Below, piece by piece: positions 24,896-34,958 of a stretch of DNA of 64,000 bases. The stretch's first letter is position 1. Each line of letters opens with the position of its first letter. The position numbers and the translations under genes were made by a program. A model generated the notes under the pieces. The model saw nothing but the letters and a program-made list of their open reading frames with translations. It searched no databases and was not told the DNA's origin. The stretch is from Euptelea pleiosperma (lineage: Eukaryota > Streptophyta > Magnoliopsida > Ranunculales > Eupteleaceae): contig CM068553.1 of assembly GCA_035048495.1 (NCBI GenBank), forward strand, positions 19,097,190-19,161,189, read 5' to 3'.

Positions 24896-27800
24896 TCTCC
24901 TACGTAAAACTTATCTTTTTGTCAACTTTTCCACGTAAGAGTCTCTTCCATTGCGTAGAACGCATTCTTTAAACAAAAATCGACTATTTGCATGAAATAT
25001 ACGCATTTCGGATAGTCTAGTATCAAGTCGTTTTAGTTGAATCTCATTACGCGCTTTTTCACTTGCAAGAGACCCTATCGGGCGATTCTCGAGGACTGGC
25101 AGGCTCATTATTAACCACAGAAGACTTCTATCAAAGCTAAAAGAGCCAGCAGGCTAGAATAAAAAGATAGAAGACATGTACGGGTAAAGCTATATGATCG
25201 TAGAGCCGGAACAAGGACTAAGGGAGAGAAGACTAGCAGGAGACCAAGAGAAGGACTTAGGTATTAAAAGCCACATCAATTGACATCAAAAGATAAGTTT
25301 GACTTATTGGTGGAGCGGACAAGAGAGAATAAAGAAGACTAGGGTTCAAGACCCTCCAATGCTTTTATTTTTATATTTTTCTCTCACCTCTCTCCTATTT
25401 CTCTCTCTATCTATCTATCTTGGCCCATGACCCATGCCCATGACCCATATCCATGACCCATTACCCATGCCCACTAGCCGACATATGGCATGCTCAGTAT
25501 TGGCCTAAAAAGCTCAACTCTAATGGCCCACTAGCTCACCTATCCTATTTGACCAACATGTGGCATTTCATGGGCCATTATCCTACTAGCCCATTGGCCC
25601 ACCTATCCCAAGAGCCACACATCCTCTAGCCAACATGTGGCATGATCAATGACTGGCCCATAAAACCACTATTCTAAATACTCATTGGCTCTCACAAGCC
25701 CGTCTCTAACAAACCTAGTCACCATAACTTTTCTTTAATCCACCACATGTTGGGCAGCAAAGATTGAAGAATTGTTTCTTCCTTCAACATGTGGACCCCA
25801 CCTTCCTTCATCATTCTCTACGGTTGCTAAAATCTTGGAGAGAGAATATCTCCTAGAGAGAAATTCTCTGGCTTGTGCTAGGTGGCTAACACAAATCAGC
25901 CACCTCACCATTTTCCAATTGAGAGTGGACGGTTTCCACAAGGAAACAGTCTCCTTATTCTCCAAAAATCTCTCCCTTATCCATCATTTTTTCCTTTTAA
26001 AGGAATGGAAAACCAACGACTAGAGTTGGTTCCCTCCCCCTTAACTTTCCTCTATTCTCTTCTCTCTCTCTCTTTCCCTAACCCACGAGTTGCTCCTCTT
26101 GAGAGCCAAAGGGTCCCCTACCCCTTTCTTGTTGCCACCTCTTGCCATTGTTTCTGGCGAGAAGCTCGCCGGATTTGCATCCATCCACCTTCATCTTGGT
26201 TTCAGCAACCCTTGCAACCAAGCATCAATCTCCACGCTGCCAACCCATCGATCCCCCTTCTCTTTCTTCTTCTTCTTCTTCTTTATTTTATACTCACCAG
26301 AGTTGCCTGCAACTCCGGTGAACTCCTCCAACAGCAATGGTAAGGGCAGCAACGATCATTGTTTGGGGCGCCTCTCCTTCATTACTTCAAGCTACAACTC
26401 CTCTCTTTTGCTACCATCACCCCACCTACTCACATCAGCGGTTTGCTGTCCTCCACGGGATTGCAAGTTGCCTTGCCCAACCACCGTTTATCCACTAGCA
26501 CACTGAGAAGCAGCTGGTGCTCCACCATTGCACCAGCCCATCTTTTCTTCCCCTACCAGCCAACTGGACGTGACCCTGCAACACGTCTTCCTCCTCCTCC
26601 TCTTCTTCTTCTTCTTCTCCTCCTTCTTCTCACCGGAGTTGCAGGTCTGCAACTTCGGCCGATTTCTCGTACACTCCTACTCCTCCACCTTTGGATTGCA
26701 CGCCTGCAACCTCAAAGACTAGTAGCACCTTCCTGCACGCCCTCCTCTCTTTTGAACTGTTCAACCCCACCTGCAACTGGTTCATCCACCAGTCTGCAAC
26801 CACGGCCTCCTTGACCGTTCACACCTTCTAAGCCGTTGATTCTTCACAGACTATTACGAAGCACGCTCTCCTTCTTCTCCAAGTCCTCCACTGTGGTAAT
26901 CCACGATTGAGCCGTGAGATCTAACTTTCTACCAGTCCAAATCATCTCCATCTTTTTTTTTTTTTTTTTTTTACCGGAGTTGCAGACCTACAACTCCGGC
27001 CAATCGAGCCTGCTGCACTCATCCTCCAATACTCCATGATCTAAACGATACCTACTGGTGCATTTCCTTCATCAGTAACGCTCTACAATTATTCCTCCTA
27101 GTTGGACGGACATGCTGCTATGAGAAATTTCCTCTTCTTCAAGCTGTGCCATCATTAATGCCGGCGTCACCAAACTCCATCAACACCGGCGAGCCTGCTA
27201 CTCCACGCACCAACACCGAATTCAATTCGCGATCTGCCCGTGGAGTTTCTCCACGTTAGCTCCACCGTTGCACACTTGCAACACCGGTTCTCTGCATATC
27301 CAGCAGCACCTCTCTCTTCAACCGGTGCTTCACCATCAAAACCGGCCAGCTTTTATCAGTGTTCACGTGCAGCTCCTCCTCCAGGCGTGTCTGCAACCTC
27401 TCTCTACCTACCTCTTTCTCTCTCTAAGTGTTTTTGTTTACTTTTTCTCTCTACCTAATTCTAAAACTCACTTTCTCTCTCTTCTTGATTTCCTCTCTAA
27501 TTTCTTATTTTCTCTCTCTACTTTTCTTCAGTTTCTCTCTCTATCACTCTCATTTAATTATTTTCTTTGTTAGCATTTATTTTTATTTGAGTGTTGTAAT
27601 ACTTTGATTAATTAATAAATTTATTTTGATAATTTATTTATTTATTGTGTTTCATTCTCTTTGTGTAAATTAGCTGATAAAAATCTCATTAAAAGAATGT
27701 TTAAAAGTTCGATTATCACTCCACCATTCTCACCTTTCCATCACTCATTGTTCTAAGCAATGTTCGTTATTATTGTTCTTTATTTTCCCTAACCTCAAGT

Positions 27801-27934
27801 GCGGACGATATCCAACACGAGCCACTGTGCAAGTCTGCATTTTTGCAGATTAAGTGAACCAAATCGGAGAAATTACAAATCTTGTTGAAATACCGGGTTT
27901 CTGTAACCAACGACGTAGAAAAACCCTAATTTCA
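24896..27934 (+). mobile_element. Long-LTR family, LTR copy I (about 3.04 kb, lacks first ~45 bp)
   Basis: This plus-strand LTR starts inside the U3 terminus at CTCCTACGTAAAACTT and ends AACCCTAATTTCA at 27934. It contains hairpin motifs at 26296-26320, 26631-26660 and 26973-27000, and a CCCATGACCC-like minirepeat at 25425-25475. Its U5 is nearly identical to inverted copy J, sharing the private variant ACCGGGTTTC in place of the usual CTAGGGTTTC. Confidence 0.78.
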
Positions 27935-28500
27935 AATGTATCTCAGATAGCAAATGGGTAAGTATTCCCGCCTGTCACGCGGGTGACCCAGGTTTGATCC
28001 CCGGCAACGGCGCCATTTGAAATTAGGGTTTTTCTGCGTCGTTGATTACGGAAACCCGGTATTTCAACAAGATTCGTAATTTCTCCAATTTGGTTCACTT
28101 AATCTACAAAAATGCAGACTTGCACGGTGGCTCGTATCGGATATCGTCCACACTCGGGGTTAGGGCAAATAAAGAACAATAATAATGAAAATTGCTTAGA
28201 ATAATGAGTGATGGAAAGGTGAGAATGGTGGAGTGATAATCGAACTTTAAAACATTCTTTTAGTCAGATTTTTATCAGCTAATTTACGCAAAGAGAATGA
28301 AACATAATAAATAAATAAATTATCAAAATAAATTTATTAATTAATCAAAGTATTACAAAACTCAAATAAAAATAAATGCTAACAAAGAAAGCAATTAAAT
28401 GAAAGTGATAGAGAGAGAAACTGAGTTTTAGAATTAGGTAGAGAGAGAAAGTAAACAAAAACACTTAGAGAGAGAAAGAGGTAGGTAGAGAGAGAAAATG
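27405..28500. repeat. Large inverted repeat (LTR-LTR palindrome)
   Basis: The arms 27405-27934 and 28018-28500 are close reverse complements; for example the run AGTGTTTTTGTTTAC near 27430 mirrors GTAAACAAAAACACT near 28455. Each arm is the U5-side part of a long-family LTR, pointing inward. The 83-bp spacer holds a tRNA-Asp copy on the right and about 22 bp of unassigned sequence on the left. Confidence 0.88.
27957..28015 (+). other. Reverse-transcribed tRNA-Asp(GUC) 3' segment at a primer-binding site
   Basis: The 59 nt match plant tRNA-Asp(GUC) from the D-loop through anticodon GTC to the 3' end. There are only two visible differences from the sequence I know, both C/T type and both at former CpG sites. 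It ends ...CAACGGCGCCA, so the CCA tail, which plant nuclear tRNA genes do not encode, is present. The first ~16 nt of the tRNA are absent, so this is not a tRNA gene. On the minus strand it begins TGGCGCCGTTGCCGGGG, a tRNA-Asp primer-binding site, 2 nt after the LTR J terminus. Confidence 0.85.
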
Positions 28501-28648
28501 AATGCAATGGAGGGTTAGAGAGAGAACTAGAAATTTAGAGAGAGAAAGTGAAAAGCTAGAGTTTTAGAGAAAGAAAATTCTACTTAAAGAGATAAGTAGA
28601 ATGAGATAATAAAAATGAATGGAAAGAGATGAGAGATTTCTTACCCTT
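28018..28648 (-). mobile_element. Long-LTR family, LTR copy J (U5-side 0.63 kb)
   Basis: This minus-strand LTR has its 3' terminus (TGAAATTAGGG on the plus strand) at 28018, followed outward by U5 and a GAGAGA-rich tract. It stops at TTACCCTTGG near 28648, where a copia gag begins. It is a sister of copy I and is joined to it by the tRNA-containing spacer. Confidence 0.75.
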
Positions 28649-28679
28649 GGAAGCAATGGTTTATAAGAATGAGCTTCGA

Positions 28680-30162
28680 AGAATCTCTACCTATTCATTG
28701 GTTAAAGAAGCATAGAATATTCTCAAAGTCACCCATGAAGGAACGTCAACAGTCAAGATCTCTAAACTACAAATGCTGACCACTAAGTTCGAATCCATGA
28801 GAATGGAGGAGAATGACACATTCACTGAGTTTTATGCCCAACTCAGTGATATAGTGAATTATGCACACAACTTGGGTGAAATCATTCCTGAACACAAAGT
28901 AGTTCAGAAAATCCTAAGATCCTTACCTGATAGGTTTTAAGCTAAGGTAATAACTATTGAGGAGAGCAAAGATATTGAGTCTCTCAAAATTGATGAACTG
29001 GTTGAGTCTCTACAAACTTATGAGATGAATTTGAGATAACCAAAGAAATCAAAGGTTTAGCCCTTAAAGTTTCTAAAGCTCGGGACTCAGAGTCAGATGT
29101 TGACTCTGAAGTTGAAATGGCATTATTTATTAAAAAGTTTAAAAAGTTTTTTCGTTCTAAAAATGATAGATTTAAGAACAATAAAACTTTTGATAAATCC
29201 AAAGAACATGCCTAACCTCATGAGAGAGGTAGCAGAAGTGAAAGAACCCTAGGGAAAGTCGCTCAAGCGAACCCCAATGTTTCAAATGTAAGGATTTTGG
29301 TCACTTTGCTAATGTTTGCCCAAACAAAGAAGAATATAAAGGCAAGGCAAAAGCATTCAATGCCACTTGGGATGAAGAATTAGAGGATCATTCTGATGAT
29401 TCAGATAGCAATGAAAAGACTGATAAGTATATAATCTTTGTTGCTCATTTTAATAGTCCTTATGGATGTCATGGAGAATCCAAGAAATATGATGATGAGA
29501 GTTCAGAAGACTCTTACAATGGAGACTTGGAAGACTCGACAGTTGGTGTGAAAGAACTGTACAAGGAATCGATAAAATTCATTAAGGCAAATAAAGTTTT
29601 ATCTGACAGAGTTAAATGTCTTGACTCTGAAAATGTTGCCTTATTGATTGACACTAAAAAATTAAAAGTGTTGATTATTGGTTTAGAACAAGAGAATGAG
29701 TCTATGTTAAAAAGGAACAAGTCACTGAAATGTGAATTTCAAACTTGTATGACACATAAGGAATCCCTAGAAAATGAGCTTCTTAAATCTAAGAGGGATG
29801 TGTTAGGATTCTCACCTAGCTCTGCAAAACTTGATGAGATTCTACGTATGGAAAAAGTCTATGGAGACAAACATGGTTTGGGTTACAAACAAAATCAAGA
29901 AAAATGGTCTTTTTCCAAGACGACTTTTGTTAAAGCTCAAACTACTCCCACTCAGATCAGTGACCAAATCAAAGTTGTCAAAAGCAATCGTCACTGTACG
30001 TACTACAAAAATTTGGGTCATGTGATTAGAGACTGTCATAAACTGAGAAGAGCACATCAAAATTCTCTAGAGAAAGAGGTGAACTCGACTCAGAATATGA
30101 AGAGTCAAGGATTTTCTATAAAGACACATTGTGCGATAAAAAAAATTGGATGTGCTATCTAG
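28680..30162 (+). pseudogene. Ty1/copia gag (UBN2-type) pseudogene
   Basis: Three frames are needed. 28715-29035 reads KVTHEGTSTVKISKLQMLTT, then TFTEFYAQLSDIVN and VQKILRSLPDRF, the UBN2 core of plant copia gag, with TAG and TAA stops. From about 29270 a second frame holds the zinc knuckle CFKCKDFGHFANVC (CX2CX4HX4C, 29278-29319), then an acidic stretch and a coiled-coil-like segment to 30162. A second knuckle-like motif reads CTYYKNLGHVIRDC; its second cysteine is tyrosine, as a TGC to TAC change would give. The product would have been a capsid protein binding element RNA. Confidence 0.82.
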
Positions 30163-31481
30163 GAAGATGAAAGACCTACTGGAAAGGTCTAGAGAATTAA
30201 TCAAGGAGATTGAGTCACTTGAGAAATTCAAACATCCTTAGAGTTTCGTAACTCAAAAGATGAGAGATCCTAAGAGAATTAGTCTATCCACTAAAATCAC
30301 ATTTGTGTGGGTTAGACAAGATTCTCTGAAGGAGAACTGTTCGAAACTGTCCTATCTCTGAGCAATGTGCACACTATCCCTTCGTGTTTTCCATTCTTTT
30401 TTTCTATAGAGGGATTTTTTTATTTTGTTTTATTTTTTTTTTTGATTTTGCTTTGTTTTTAAGAATAAAAATTAAAAAATTTTTAGAAAGTCAAAAGATC
30501 AATTGTTCAGAAGAATGTTAAAATTATTATTTAAAAATATACAATTTTGATGAGTAGTAATTTTTGAAAACATTCAAAGAACAAGAACTTAACTCTGTTA
30601 ATAAAATTTTGCTAATCTCAGTATTATATCTTTTAATTATTATGATTGGTCAATTTTACTAGTGTACATTAGTGGATTATTGAAATAGTATATCTCATAC
30701 TATTCACATGCACACTGATTATTACTGTGGGAATGGATTTGATAGAGGTGTGAGATCTTGTATTATTGGAATTAGGAATAAACCTCTACTGACTATAACT
30801 TCAAATTAGTAGTGTTCCTGCCTTCAGTTGATTTCAAAACTGCACTATAGTCGACTGTTGGCCTCCCAATGTGAGTTATTGTTCTAAGAAAACAGCTACC
30901 TCCAAAAATTAGAGTGAAAGCCATCTGTATGGCCCTGGTTGAAATTGAAATCTGATTCTTATTGCTGTAGAAAATGGCTACCTACATGGAGAGTGAAAGC
31001 TACCTATATTCAAAGTGAATAAAAAAGGTGTAAAAGACAGCCAATTTGCTAGAAAAATTCTTATCCATCAGCAAATACTCATATACATAAGTGTATGTGA
31101 GAACCCTTAATAACTCTAATGAGGATTTTATGATCGGATACAGGATACCTCCAGATTTTGATTTTTATGAGAAATTATTACCGAAACCTATCCGGTACTA
31201 CAGACAAAATTGGATCACTTACACTTGATGATATTACTGTTGATATTTGAATCTTTGATTACTAGTGATTTGTGACTTGTGCTAATGTCTAAAAGAGTTG
31301 ATATTTCTAATGAAGCAAAAGATTAAACTAATGTGTTAGTTATTTTTCTTAAATAGACTCAGTGTTTAGTGCTTATCAGATTGATTCATGAATTAAATTC
31401 TAACATTTGTCTGAATATTATCTTGGTTTATTATCTTTTCTTGAGCCATTTAAAAATGATATTTGGTTTGAAAAGATTTAA

Positions 31482-32690
31482 TTGGGGGTCTTGGAGAATG
31501 AGCTTATTTGTTTAAAAAAAATATTTTTTTTCATCCGAGGTCGTTCTGGACATACAGATATTCCTTCGGTGAGTGCTCCCATTTCCCCATTTCTTTCCGA
31601 TTCAGCCAGGGATCGTTTTGAGCATTTCACTGTTAGCAAATTCACTACTGAGAGAGTAGTTGAATTTGGCGCTATCATGCGTTCTGCTGTTTATTCTATT
31701 TTCTTATCTTGTGAGTGGATTCCTGCTACTCGTTTGAACATCTCATTTTACCCTGTCTTGGTTAAACTATTTTATGCCAACATGCATTCCATTCAGTGTG
31801 ATGTCCAGAGTGAGTTATCATTTCAGACTTATCTCTTTGGAGCTCACCTGACCATTACCCCTGATCTGATTTCTACCTTGTTGGACATACCCCGTTCCTC
31901 TACTCCACATGAGTACCTTCCCAGGACTCTTGTACTAACGACTGATAGAGCCACTTTGACTGAGACTCTCACTGGTCAGTTATTTGATTGGAGTACTTAT
32001 ATTCCACTTACATCTCTTCTACCTGAGTATCTGTTGTTGCACCTCATCTGTGGGTACAACATTGATCCAACTGGGCATGGGGCATAGGTGAACATTGATC
32101 ATCTACAGCTTTTGTATCATCTGGGTACTGGGTTTGTTATTGATCTCCCTAGGTTCATGTTTAGAGCCATGGTTAGAGCGGGTAGCCAATTGGCTAATCA
32201 TCAGTGTCTTTCATTTCCTCTGCTGGTGAGTTCTATCCTTCTACACCTGGATGTTCCAATTCTATCTTCAGAGGAGGTTTGCTCTCCCATGGGGCCCATT
32301 GGACCTTCCACTATCAGGAAGAGCATGTCTCAGGTTTGGAGAGTGACAGAGGTTCTTCCAAACTTCGAGGATCTTTTTTATGATGACTTGGGAGAAGATT
32401 CTGAGCTAGGCACCCAGCAGACAGATACTGAGATGCATCCTCTAGAGCCTCATCCATCTTTTGTGCAGCCCCCTGAGATGCCTGCACCATACACTCTAGA
32501 GTCTCTCCACCATCAGATGACTGGTTTTGATCAGCGGATAACTCAGAGTTTTTGCCGTCTAGAAGAGCGTCAGGATGCTGATTTCGATCGGACGACTGGC
32601 ACTCTTACGGATATGCAGCACTATATGGAGTACCAGTTCACCATGATGGGTTTTGGACAGCATCCACCATTTCATGGTCTGGATCAGTAG
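31482..32690 (+). pseudogene. Retroelement accessory ORF (plant transposon-associated domain), one in-frame stop
   Basis: One frame of 402 codons is broken only by TAG at 32085. The N-terminal half has the pattern FYPVLVKLFYANMHS followed by TYLFGAHLTITPDLISTLLD, and the second half has DHLQLLYHLGTGFVIDLP. This resembles the domain often annotated as putative plant transposon protein, found in SIRE-like and other large plant retroelements. Its function is unknown to me. The C-terminal ~110 residues are acidic and proline-rich, then glutamine/arginine-rich (HHQMTGFDQRITQSF). It lies between gag and the polypurine tracts, where SIRE elements carry extra or env-like ORFs. Confidence 0.65.
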
Positions 32691-33279
32691 GACGGTACTC
32701 GCCCATCGGCCTAGTCTCGTAGAGAAAGACTTCTTGAGACTTATCTGGTGTTTTCTATTTTGAGAAATTATTGTACACAAATAAACTCAATTATTGTATG
32801 GTTATACTCTGGTTGTTTTGGTATTTGCGTATCTGTTACAGAGTATAAACTAGTTTGTATTTTGGCTTGATATATATCTATGCACTTATTTTTTATGATA
32901 ATATCCATTGCATTATCTACTTATATTTTTGTACTTTTGTCAATCTGTGACAAAAAAAAGGGAGAGAGAAAATCATAGAGGTAAAATTGAGTAGTTGCAT
33001 GAGATAGGGGGAGAAAAATTATTTGCATTATTTTTTCAATTTCTCTACTTGCGATATGCATATTTAACTCATTGTATTTTAATGATTTATTGATTGCCGA
33101 TGATATTACATAGTATGTATTGATGGTAGATTGTGCAGAGAACAGATCAAAAGTTATTCCATTATCTGTTCGATTGTCTCCGAGAGAGTGTGAGATAGTG
33201 AGTGAATCATGTAAGAGGGTGGGATTGTAATTAATTTTTACTTACCTTCTATATGATTAAATATTCTTTTGTCATGGAA

Positions 33280-33297
33280 TTGCCAAAGGGGGAGATT
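33280..33297 (+). promoter_or_regulatory. Polypurine tract before copia 3' LTR
   Basis: GCCAAAGGGGGAGATTCT at 33282-33299 is the classic SIRE-type plus-strand primer tract. Weaker purine tracts upstream (AAAAAAAGGGAGAGAG near 32953, ATAGGGGGAGAAAAA near 33004) fit the multiple tracts seen in these elements. The LTR start after it is mutated away from the usual TGTTAG. Confidence 0.7.
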
Positions 33298-34930
33298 CTA
33301 AGGAATATTTTCATATTCAATTTGACAAAGATTTCGTTTGACATAAAAACATTCTTGTAACCGTTCCTACGAGCACCAGTGTAGTGTGAAGATGTCGTGG
33401 TACGCAAACTTCGCCAACTACGTGAAGACTAGAAGACAGAGACAGCAAGAATCAGACAATTGACGACAGGAGTCATCTGAGTAACTGCCTATTTGTCGGT
33501 TATAGATTGTGTACGCTCGCTTATGAAGGTAAATGACTTAGTGGCACTAGGAATAGGTTTAAAATTAATAAAATATAATGGTCAAACCTAGTCATAGGAC
33601 AGACCCGAGCCTTAGTCAAATATTTTGACTAATGGGAGAGTCCGATCAATTGGAACTTGTCCAATCGATTGAAGGACTTTGTGAAATTGATTGGAAGCTA
33701 TGAGGTAGAACATGATAAATGCCTAATCGATTGGAGACCTCTGTAAAATCGATTGGAGGCTACGAGGCAGAACATGATCAAAGCCCAATCAATTGAACAC
33801 ATCTGTAAAATCAATTGGAGCCTGTGAGACAGAACATGATCATAGCCCAATCAGTTGGAGACCTCTGTAAAATCGATTGGAGCCTTCGGGACAGAAACTT
33901 ATTTGAGCCCAATTGATTGGAGACCTCTGTAAAATCGATTGGAGCCTACGGAACAGAAACTTTATTGAGGCCAATCGATTGGACACTAATACCCAATCAA
34001 TTGGACATAGCCCAATCGATTGGACCCAGAGTACGATCCAATAGACTTAGCCCGATCTCAGTCTTTCTCAGATCTGAAATTCTTGGTTCCACTGTCCCAC
34101 GTCCTACACGACTTAGGGTCATGAATTCTATAAATACAACCCCTCTATACCTTCTCTAGACACATAGAGTGACTCAATACTTCAAGAGAGAAAAGAAAAG
34201 GTTTATTTATTAGAGTGTCCATTCGAAGAGCAATAAGCTTGTTTCTCAATCACATCTTGTGAGCTTGTTCCTCTTTTTTATTAAAGCAAAGTGCTTGATC
34301 CATTCCTCAGCTTAGGTCTTCCACTTAGATATTCGACCTAGTAGCCTGAGTGTATCAGTGTGACTCAATACCTTTGAGCAACCTAGGGTTCAAGGTGTAC
34401 TGAATCCTTCATCTTCGACAAAGGTGGGAGCGTTGAGAATTAAGATCGGAGCAGCCGATCGACGGTAGGTTTGGGGTGTACCAAACTGAACAAGCGGACA
34501 AGGCTTCTTGGGTGGAAAGGTGTGTGGATTCGTAGCGTTGATTCAGAGGACGTGGACGCATCGGCAGTAGGCATTGACTAAGGTTGGAAGCTGTATTTGC
34601 AACGGTGCTGCATAGGTAACATTTGTTTCGTTTAACTTTTCAGTTAGTGATACTTTCCGTCTGGACATGGTCCCGTGATTTTTCTTTGGCTAAGGTTTCC
34701 ACGTAAAAATCTCGTCTTGTGTGATTGTTTGTTTGTATTCTATTATCTATCTTGATTAGACCAAATGACGAAAAGAAAATATACCACGAAGGTATATTCG
34801 ATTTGAGTCGATTGTGATAATCTTTTATCAAAACAACTAAGGTATACGATTTTGTTCTCCTACCATAGACCAGTAAAACTGTGTAGGTATAATTAATTTT
34901 AAATACCTAATCAACCCCCCTTCTAGGTAT
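33298..34930 (+). mobile_element. Copia (SIRE-type) 3' LTR
   Basis: This is the region after the polypurine tract. It holds a tandem-repeat U3 (33640-34030), a TATA-like box CTATAAATAC at 34129-34138, and ends near the hairpin ATACCTA/TAGGTAT enclosing a C-run (34902-34930). This C-rich terminal hairpin is characteristic of SIRE-like LTRs. No terminal CA or target duplication could be fixed because the end grades into CACTA exon-like sequence. Confidence 0.65.
33640..34030 (+). repeat. Tandem repeats carrying the palindrome CAATCGATTG
   Basis: About 14 copies of a CAATCGATTGGA-like word occur. Most are organised as 62-66 bp units with two copies each, separated by AGACCTCTGTAAA and by TACGAGGCAGAACATGATCA-like spacers. 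Many copies are mutated at the central CG to CA or TG, as expected from CpG decay. It lies just upstream of the LTR TATA box, so an enhancer role is plausible. Confidence 0.85.
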
Positions 34931-34958
34931 ATTGGATTAAAGAAAATGGACCGGTTGT

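Larger units (their letters stand above)
28649..34930 (+). mobile_element. SIRE-type Ty1/copia non-autonomous element, 5' truncated
   Basis: The layout is gag remnant, spacer, accessory ORF, polypurine tracts, then a 1.6-kb 3' LTR with TATA box and tandem repeats. No integrase, RT or RNase H coding sequence is present between gag and the accessory ORF, so it could move only with help in trans. The 5' LTR and primer-binding site are lost at the junction with LTR J. 30163-31480 is AT-rich spacer with no recognisable gene. Confidence 0.72.

Noticed and set aside
27957..28015. Functional tRNA-Asp gene
   Set aside because: The 5' ~16 nt are missing, CCA is present in the DNA, and it lies at an LTR primer-binding site, so it is a copy of the mature primer.
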